From positions 31,383-95,382 of the forward strand of contig NZ_JAPZSU010000013.1 of NCBI RefSeq assembly GCF_027531905.1: DNA of 64,000 bases, in the 5' to 3' direction. Numbering within the stretch: position 1 is the first letter of the stretch; each line of letters begins with the position of its first letter. The stretch comes from Flavobacterium sp. (GTDB taxonomy: Bacteria > Bacteroidota > Bacteroidia > Flavobacteriales > Flavobacteriaceae). Both the position numbers and the translations under genes were made by a program. Below the pieces are notes generated by a model. It did not search any database. It saw only the letters and a program-made list of their open reading frames with translations, and was not told the origin of the DNA. This document shows, in pieces, positions 59,263-64,000 of the stretch.

Positions 59263-59818
59263 TCCGAACCCAAACAGCCATTTCACCGCAATAGAAAGAA
59301 CCTCACTTTCCTTTCCAACTCGTATGCTACACAATCAAAATAAAATTGTTGGCAAAGTGCTCAATTTAGGATGTGATATTGGTAAGGATATTGAATTATT
59401 GCAACAAAAAGGTTTTGAAATTATTGGCGATGATCCTCATTATTTTCCAGAATTTCCAACTGAAAAATCTGATACTATTTTATGTTTTTATGTATTGAAT
59501 GTTTTACTTCCGGGAGAACAAGCGGAGGTTTTAATGAGCGTTTCCAATCTTTTTAAACCTAATGGAAAAGCATATTTCGCAGTTCGTAGAGATATCCAAT
59601 ACGAAAGATTTAGAATTCATAAAGTTCATAAAAAGGAAACTTATCCCGATAGCGCGGATTTGCAATCCGTGCTACTCGATGTAACAAAGCATTATCACAT
59701 TAAAACTAGCTTAGCAAATTTGAATGCTATATTCCCAGTACGGACAGCTCGCGAGCAGTCCCATCCCCATCCCCATTTCAAACCACAACACTTATTTAAC
59801 ACTCAATCATTCAGCTAA
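59255..59818 (+). CDS. SAM-dependent methyltransferase, C-terminus replaced by repeat DNA
   Basis: 187 residues. Residues 1-130 are a class I methyltransferase: VLNLGCDIGKDIELLQQ (SAM loop, motif I), the acidic GDDPHYF, SDTILCFYVLNVLLPGEQAEVL and FKPNGKAYFAVRRDI. From YPDSADLQSVLL onwards the sequence is encoded by two palindromic repeats and by low-complexity DNA (SHPHPHFKPQ). As I recall, relatives carry a HIT-family hydrolase domain in place of this tail; that domain is missing here. Probably a truncated, perhaps non-functional gene. Coupled to the HNH gene. Confidence 0.75.
   Translation: MNSPNPNSHFTAIERTSLSFPTRMLHNQNKIVGKVLNLGCDIGKDIELLQQKGFEIIGDDPHYFPEFPTEKSDTILCFYVLNVLLPGEQAEVLMSVSNLFKPNGKAYFAVRRDIQYERFRIHKVHKKETYPDSADLQSVLLDVTKHYHIKTSLANLNAIFPVRTAREQSHPHPHFKPQHLFNTQSFS
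59652..59761. repeat. Two palindromic repeats inside the methyltransferase ORF
   Basis: GCGCGGATT-TGC-AATCCGTGC (59652-59672; cf. ACGGATT...AATCCGT at 9622-9640) and GGACAGCTCGCGAGCAGTCC (59742-59761; cf. the perfect palindrome GGACAGGTCGCGACCTGTCC at 60837-60856). Both belong to dispersed-repeat families seen in noncoding DNA. Confidence 0.75.
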
Positions 59819-59865
59819 TTAAACAAAATTCCTATCTTTAATATCCAAACCCAAAGCACAAAACA

Positions 59866-60828
59866 ATGGATACGATTGAAGATAAATTACCTCTAGATGT
59901 AGCAGCCAATCTCAAAGAACTAAAAGAAGATTTAGACCTAAAAATACCACCCAAAAAACTAGAAAAAAACCTACTCATTGCCACTTGGAACATTAGAGGA
60001 TTTGGAGACATCACCCGCAAATGGACATCCGCCCCTACAGACAGTCCCAAAAGAGACTTACATTCTTTGGTGTGCATAGCCGAGATTATCAAACGATTTG
60101 ATGTGATAGCAGTCCAGGAAGTAAAAGCCAATCTCAAAGGACTACGAGATGTGCTGAAAGTCCTAGGTTCAGATTGGTCACTAATCCTTACAGACGTCAA
60201 TCAAGGTGATGTCGGCAATGGCGAACGAATGGCCTATCTCTTTGATACCCGTCGCGTAAACCTTTCCGGTCTAGCCTGCGAATTAGTCGTTCCAGATGAA
60301 TGGACCAAAACCATCAACAAAGGAATGCTCGACAAGCAATTTGTGCGTTCCCCTTATGCGGTCAGCTTTAGAGCACAAAACCAAACCTTTATTTTAGTAA
60401 CCTTACACATCCTTTTCGGCAATACCTCCAGCGACCGCATCACCGAGCTCAAAGGCATAGCCAAATGGTTGGCCAGTTGGGCAGACGACATCAACGCCTA
60501 CCACCAAAACCTAATCGCCTTAGGAGATTTCAACATTGATAAACGCGGCGACTTACTGAATCAAACCTTTATATCCGAGGGATTGTACATCCCACCCGCT
60601 TTACAAAACGACAAAGTAACCCGTTCCATCTTCGATGAAACCAAATACTATGACCAAATCGCTTGGTTCCAAAACAGCAACAAGAAAAACAACCTATCAT
60701 TAGAATTCATAACAGGCGGCAATTACGACTTCCTCAAAACCGCCCTATCCAACCGTGGCCTCACCAAACAAGCCCTATCCTTCATGCTATCCGACCACTA
60801 CCCCCTATGGGCAGAATTCAAACTATAA
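59866..60828 (+). CDS. Endonuclease/exonuclease/phosphatase (EEP, DNase I-like) family protein
   Basis: 320 residues. EEP fold: ATWNIRGFGDI (about 42-52; Asn metal site), VIAVQEVKANLKGL (catalytic Glu), ALGDFNID (Asp and Asn of the catalytic pair, about 216-223), LSDHYPLWAEF (catalytic His and Asp at the end). Acts on DNA, RNA or a phosphoester; the family is broad. Its codons are much richer in C than the neighbours' (for example GACGACATCAACGCC), suggesting transfer. No signal peptide. Substrate unknown; location beside HNH and AbiE suggests defence. Confidence 0.87.
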   Translation: MDTIEDKLPLDVAANLKELKEDLDLKIPPKKLEKNLLIATWNIRGFGDITRKWTSAPTDSPKRDLHSLVCIAEIIKRFDVIAVQEVKANLKGLRDVLKVLGSDWSLILTDVNQGDVGNGERMAYLFDTRRVNLSGLACELVVPDEWTKTINKGMLDKQFVRSPYAVSFRAQNQTFILVTLHILFGNTSSDRITELKGIAKWLASWADDINAYHQNLIALGDFNIDKRGDLLNQTFISEGLYIPPALQNDKVTRSIFDETKYYDQIAWFQNSNKKNNLSLEFITGGNYDFLKTALSNRGLTKQALSFMLSDHYPLWAEFKL

Positions 60829-60836
60829 TCCCGTAC

Positions 60837-60856
60837 GGACAGGTCGCGACCTGTCC
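60837..60856. repeat. 20-bp perfect palindrome
   Basis: GGACAGGTCGCGACCTGTCC, just after the EEP gene. Related to the copy inside the methyltransferase ORF. A second palindrome around TCCCTTTAGGGA (CTCTTTTCC... / GGGGAAAAG..., 60887-60923) follows. Confidence 0.75.
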
Positions 60857-60966
60857 TACTCTTTTAAACCGAAATCATCTCGCTCTCTTTTCCTCCCTTT
60901 AGGGACGGGGAAAAGAAAAGAGAACCCTTATCCCAAAACCTTAAACCTTTAAACAATTTTAAACTC

Positions 60967-61265
60967 CTAAACGCCCTGTTTTCGGCTCCCTTTAGGGCTG
61001 GGGTCAACCGAAAACCTTAAATTACATTAAACTACAAACAATAAACCATAAACAATTACACCCCCATAATGTCACTTCGAGTAGTCTATACTGAGCGAAG
61101 TCGAAGTACAGTCGAGAAGCCTCAACAACCCTAAACGTCCTGTTTTCGGCTCCCTTTAGGGCTGGGGTCAACCGAAAACCTTAAACTACATTAAACTACA
61201 AACAATAAACCATAAACAATTACACCCCCATAATGTCACTTCGAGCGCAGTCGAGAAGCCTTTAC
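60967..61265. repeat. 164-bp tandem duplication
   Basis: Two head-to-tail copies, 60967-61130 and 61131-61265, sharing CTGTTTTCGGCTCCC, TTTAGGGCTGGGGTCAACCG, ACAAACAATAAACCATAAAC and CACCCCCATAATGTCACTTC. Copy 2 lacks about 28 bases found in copy 1. Each contains TTTTCGG...CCGAAAA around CCCTTTAGGG. No gene. Confidence 0.8.
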
Positions 61266-61320
61266 AAGCTTAAACAACCTTAAACCTTAAACAACCTTAA
61301 ACTTTCAAACAACACCCCAC

Positions 61321-61500
61321 AACCGATTAAACAACCTTAAACTTTAAACTCTTAAACAACAACCCACACCCCATAACCGATTAATCAACCTTAAACTTTA
61401 AACTCTTAAACAACAACCCACACCCCACAACCGATTAAACAACCTTAAACCTTAAACTCTTAAACAACAAACCACACCCCATAACCGATTAAACGATTAA
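61321..61500. repeat. 54-bp tandem repeat array
   Basis: Three near-identical units start at 61321, 61375 and 61429, with a fourth partial at 61483, each opening AACCGATTAA and containing CAACCTTAAAC, TTAAACTCTTAAACAACAA and CACACCCCA. Exact 54-base period. The array reaches the stop of the S24-fragment gene on the minus strand. Confidence 0.85.
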
Positions 61501-61541
61501 ACAATTAAACAACCTTAAACTTTTAAACCTCACTACTTAAC

Positions 61542-61910
61542 TCAAGAAACCCTCTGCTCCATAATCTCCTGCACCTCCCTTTTCAACTCCATTAAAATGG
61601 CTTTCAAACCATCAATTTCGGTAACAGCTTCTTTCTTATCTGTGCGGCCTATATTACATACGAACTCCCATATCTCTAGAATTTCAGAAAACTTAACTTC
61701 AAAATTGGGATAAAAACGGTTATCCGATTCCAAGACAAAAGCATTCTTTTTATTTTTATTCAAACGCTTATAAACCATCCCTTGATTTTTGGTAATCAAA
61801 ATATACGTTTTTCCATCCTGCACCTCCCCTAGCTTTTCAACATAACGCCCTACGATAATAGACTTTGCTAAGATGAAATTTGATGATATTATGAAAGAAA
61901 ACACAGCCAA
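61542..61910 (-). pseudogene. C-terminal fragment of an S24-type (LexA/CI-like) regulator
   Basis: 122 codons open, of which about residues 15-95 match the peptidase half of XRE-S24 regulators: KSIIVGRYVEKLGEVQDG, KTYILITKNQGMVYKRL (the Lys of the Ser-Lys dyad region), LESDNRFYPNFEVKFSEILEIWEFVC. The helix-turn-helix half and the catalytic Ser are absent; the first 14 residues (MAVFSFIISSNFIL) are read-through of other DNA. So a truncated gene, not a working repressor. Confidence 0.65.
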
Positions 61911-62025
61911 AAAGTATCTTTCAGAAAAAGCTTTTAGTTATATGAATGCAGATAGAATAAGGAAGAGAGATCCAAAAGGAGAAATAAAAAGTTGGCTAAT
62001 TAAAATAGATGAACTTACAAAGTAA
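61873..62025 (+). pseudogene. 50-codon fragment of unknown gene
   Basis: MKFDDIMKENTAKKYLSEKA, then FSYMNADRIRKRDPKGEIKS and WLIKIDELTK to a TAA. The frame is open upstream to 61846. It overlaps the S24 fragment on the other strand, and reads like the C-terminal end of a helical protein. I do not recognise it; perhaps two gene remnants were joined here. Confidence 0.4.
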
Positions 62026-62050
62026 ATTTTGGAACAATAAATTAAATTCT

Positions 62051-62169
62051 TGTCACAAATCTTATCGAAATTTATGACAGGTAATAAAGTTTTCTGTAAC
62101 AAATAATTCCTTATTTTGTTACAATAATAAAACTAAAATTGTCGCAAAAATATACTATATTTGCGACAA
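62051..62169. promoter_or_regulatory. Operator-promoter region of the AbiE genes
   Basis: Three inverted repeats in a row: TGTCACAAAT...ATTTATGACA (62051-62079), TGTAACAAATAA-TTCC-TTATTTTGTTACA (62095-62123) and a perfect TTGTCGCAAA-N11-TTTGCGACAA (62139-62169). The last overlaps the -7 element TATATTTG (62156-62163), so binding would block transcription. AbiEi-type antitoxins are known to repress their own operon by binding inverted repeats. Confidence 0.7.
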
Positions 62170-62187
62170 AATAAAACACAAAAATAC

Positions 62188-62799
62188 ATGCAAAGTATTG
62201 ACAACAAAGTAATTAATAAAATAAAAAAAGCCAAGAGGGGTTCGCTGTTTTTTATCGAAGATTTCATCTCTTTTGGTACAGCAAAAGCCGTTGCAAAAGC
62301 ATTGGAAAGAATGGTAGAAACAAACGAGATTTCTAGAGTGGCACGTGGCATTTATTCCCGTTTGGAAATAGATCCTATGTTAGGACCTGTAAAACCAAGC
62401 ACGGAAGCTATTGCTCAAGCTATTGCAAAAAGAGACAAAGCTCGTATTGTTCCAACAGGTGTATTAGCATTAAATGCTTTAGGATTATCAACGCAAGTAC
62501 CTATGAATGTCGTGTATCTAACAGATGGTGCCGCAAGAAAAATAGATTTGGGCAGAAGAAAAATAGTATTCAAAAAAGCGACTCCTAAAAATTTAGCAGC
62601 CATCGGAAAAATTAGCAGCTTAGTAATTCAAGCTTTAAAAGAAATAGGAAAAGACAACGTAACCGAATCAGAAACAAAAATAATTTTAAATCAGTTAGCC
62701 AAAGAAGAACCTTACAGGCTAGAACACGACATTCGTTTAGCACCAGAGTGGATTAGAGTAATAATGCGTCAAGCAATAAATACAAACAAAGATGGATAA
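62188..62799 (+). CDS. AbiEi-type antitoxin (DUF6088)
   Basis: 203 residues from the ATG at 62188 (MQSIDNKVINKIKKAKRGSLFFIED); a TTG 27 bases upstream is rejected since it lies in the operator. N-terminal winged helix: LFFIEDFISFGTAKAVAKALERMVETNEISRVARGIYSRLE, the DNA-binding part. C-terminal half with RIVPTGVLALNALGLSTQVPMNVVYLTDGAARKIDLGRRKI. Antitoxin and autorepressor of a type IV toxin-antitoxin system. Overlaps the toxin gene by 8 bases. Confidence 0.87.
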   Translation: MQSIDNKVINKIKKAKRGSLFFIEDFISFGTAKAVAKALERMVETNEISRVARGIYSRLEIDPMLGPVKPSTEAIAQAIAKRDKARIVPTGVLALNALGLSTQVPMNVVYLTDGAARKIDLGRRKIVFKKATPKNLAAIGKISSLVIQALKEIGKDNVTESETKIILNQLAKEEPYRLEHDIRLAPEWIRVIMRQAINTNKDG

Positions 62800-63826
62800 G
62801 TGGTTTGCAATTCCAGATAGTACAAAAAGAAACGCATACATACAAATAGCCGAAAAAACAGGAATGGCTCCATTTGCTGTAGAAAAAGATTGGTGGGTAG
62901 TTCAAGCCTTAACAGTTATTTTTGAAATGGAAATTGCCAATCATTTAGTGTTTAAAGGAGGGACTTCATTAAGCAAAGCATGGAATTTGATAGAACGTTT
63001 CTCAGAAGACATAGATTTAGCCATAGATAGACGTTTTTTTGGTTTTGAAGGGGCTTTATCTAAACGTCAAATTGAAAAACTAAGAGCGGTTTCTAATGAT
63101 TATATGGTAAATGTGTTTTATCCCGAATTACAAAAAAGATTCCAAGAAAAAGGAATTACTAAAATTAATTGGGATATCGAAAAAACAGACAATGCAGAAG
63201 AGGATCCAGTTAAAATCTATTTGTATTATCCTGAAGTAATAGAATCACCAGGATACTTAGAACCCAGAATTCAAATAGAAATTAGTTGCCGTTCGTTGAG
63301 AGAACCATTTACTACTAAAACGTTTAGATCGTTGATAGATGAAGAATATCCAGAAATGGAATTTGCACAACAACACATTGAGGTACAAACAGTCAATCCG
63401 GAACGTACTTTTCTAGAAAAAATATTTCTATTGCATGAAGAATTTCATCGCCCTATAGATAAAATACGAGTAACAAGATTAAGTCGTCATTTATACGATA
63501 TTTATCATTTATCAAATACAGAATATGCTGAAAAAGCAATAAATGATAAAGAATTGTATGAAACCATTGTAGTGCATAGGCACAAATTTACTCGTGTAGG
63601 CGGAGTAAACTACAACGAGCATAATCCACAAGCAATAAATCCAATTCCTATTCCAGAAGTAATAGAAACCTGGAAGGAAGACTATAAAATAATGTTAGAA
63701 CAGATGATTTATGAAGAAAACAAACCTTCTTTTGAAGATATAATCTACAAACTAACAGAGTTAAAAGAAAAAATCAACGTATTAAATTGGAAGTTAGAAA
63801 CAGAATTTCCGGTGCCAAACAATTAA
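62792..63826 (+). CDS. AbiEii-type nucleotidyltransferase toxin
   Basis: 344 residues. The DNA polymerase beta-like nucleotidyltransferase motif is FKGGTSLSKAWNLIERFSEDIDLAID (GG-T-S and D-x-D in EDIDLAI, about 55-80). Also TFLEKIFLLHEEFHRP, with a conserved KIFLLHEE motif. In characterised AbiE, the toxin is bacteriostatic and the pair gives phage abortive infection. Here the pair, its operator and the coupling by overlap are complete, so it may be functional. Confidence 0.88.
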   Translation: MDKWFAIPDSTKRNAYIQIAEKTGMAPFAVEKDWWVVQALTVIFEMEIANHLVFKGGTSLSKAWNLIERFSEDIDLAIDRRFFGFEGALSKRQIEKLRAVSNDYMVNVFYPELQKRFQEKGITKINWDIEKTDNAEEDPVKIYLYYPEVIESPGYLEPRIQIEISCRSLREPFTTKTFRSLIDEEYPEMEFAQQHIEVQTVNPERTFLEKIFLLHEEFHRPIDKIRVTRLSRHLYDIYHLSNTEYAEKAINDKELYETIVVHRHKFTRVGGVNYNEHNPQAINPIPIPEVIETWKEDYKIMLEQMIYEENKPSFEDIIYKLTELKEKINVLNWKLETEFPVPNN

Positions 63827-63909
63827 TAAATAATATCCAATTCATAAACTATGATCTATACTAAGTAATCAGAATAAAATAATGTCGTATTTTATTGTTT
63901 ATATGTAGT

Positions 63910-63917
63910 TAAATTTG
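63910..63917 (+). promoter_or_regulatory. -7 element before the edge gene
   Basis: TAAATTTG, 15 bases before the ATG at 63933. Confidence 0.5.
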
Positions 63918-63932
63918 TATATTTATCTCATT

Positions 63933-64000
63933 ATGAGATATGTAACCCTAAAAAAAGAAGAGATTGAAGTGTTAGAACACCTTCATCAAAAAAGCCCTAA
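63933..64000 (+). CDS. Start of a gene cut by the window edge, IS630-like transposase possible
   Basis: MRYVTLKKEEIEVLEHLHQK, then SP to the window edge. The opening resembles the helix-turn-helix start of IS630-family transposases in Bacteroidota, but only 22 residues are visible. No inverted end of an IS was identified in the preceding 100 bases, so the call is tentative. Confidence 0.35.
   Translation, partial: MRYVTLKKEEIEVLEHLHQKSP

Noticed and set aside
60967..61500. CRISPR array
   Set aside because: The repeats are 164 and 54 bp long, adjoin without unique spacers and have no cas genes nearby.

Overview
The window is AT-rich chromosomal DNA from a member of the Flavobacteriaceae (Bacteroidota), most likely Flavobacterium. 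The signs are promoters with the Bacteroidota -7 element TAnnTTTG, fused hisIE and bifunctional hisB in a GDCBHAF(IE) operon, a CusA-TolC fusion, a DUF3822 gene, a type III arginine decarboxylase beside a deoxyhypusine-synthase-like gene, a tmRNA with tag GENNYALAA, and many short palindromic repeats between genes.

Layout. 1-9.2 kb: end of a DHA2 drug exporter, small secreted and membrane proteins, yaaA, an HxlR regulator divergent from an exported isochorismatase-like protein and a pirin, a membrane protein, and a secreted M1 peptidase. 9.2-17.6 kb: the complete histidine operon on the minus strand, led by a His-rich leader peptide and terminator (attenuator). Its junctions, and even the coding sequences of hisA and hisH, carry palindromic repeats. 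17.7-27.9 kb: pckA divergent from an AspT/YidE-type transporter, then a heavy-metal RND efflux operon. 28-46.5 kb: housekeeping (YeiH with a LysR regulator, fabG, proline dehydrogenase, aroB, a polyamine gene pair, recQ, a DNA glycosylase, ppc, an Lrp regulator, an M14 peptidase). 46.8-54 kb: an XRE regulator, acyltransferase, spermidine-synthase-fold protein, kdsB, ygiD, a RecD-like helicase, DUF3822 and rsmD. 54-57.7 kb: rnpB, dnaX with an apparent -1 frameshift at an A10 run, and ssrA. Two copies of one MITE-like element lie beside these RNA genes.

57.8-64 kb is an accessory region. It starts with a degraded cysteine desulfurase 5' end, then an HNH endonuclease overlapping a SAM methyltransferase whose C-terminus has been replaced by repeat DNA, and an EEP-fold nuclease. 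Long tandem-repeat tracts, a truncated S24-type regulator, an AbiEi/AbiEii toxin-antitoxin pair behind a palindromic operator, and the start of a possible IS630-type transposase follow. I read it as a decaying defence or mobile island.

The most notable structures are: (i) the his attenuator; (ii) palindromes inserted in frame in HisA and at both ends of HisH; (iii) a 206-bp MITE with 16-bp inverted ends and a perfect 9-bp target duplication, nested in another repeat; (iv) the second MITE family; (v) the dnaX frameshift; (vi) the HNH/methyltransferase remnant. No tRNA, rRNA or CRISPR array was seen.
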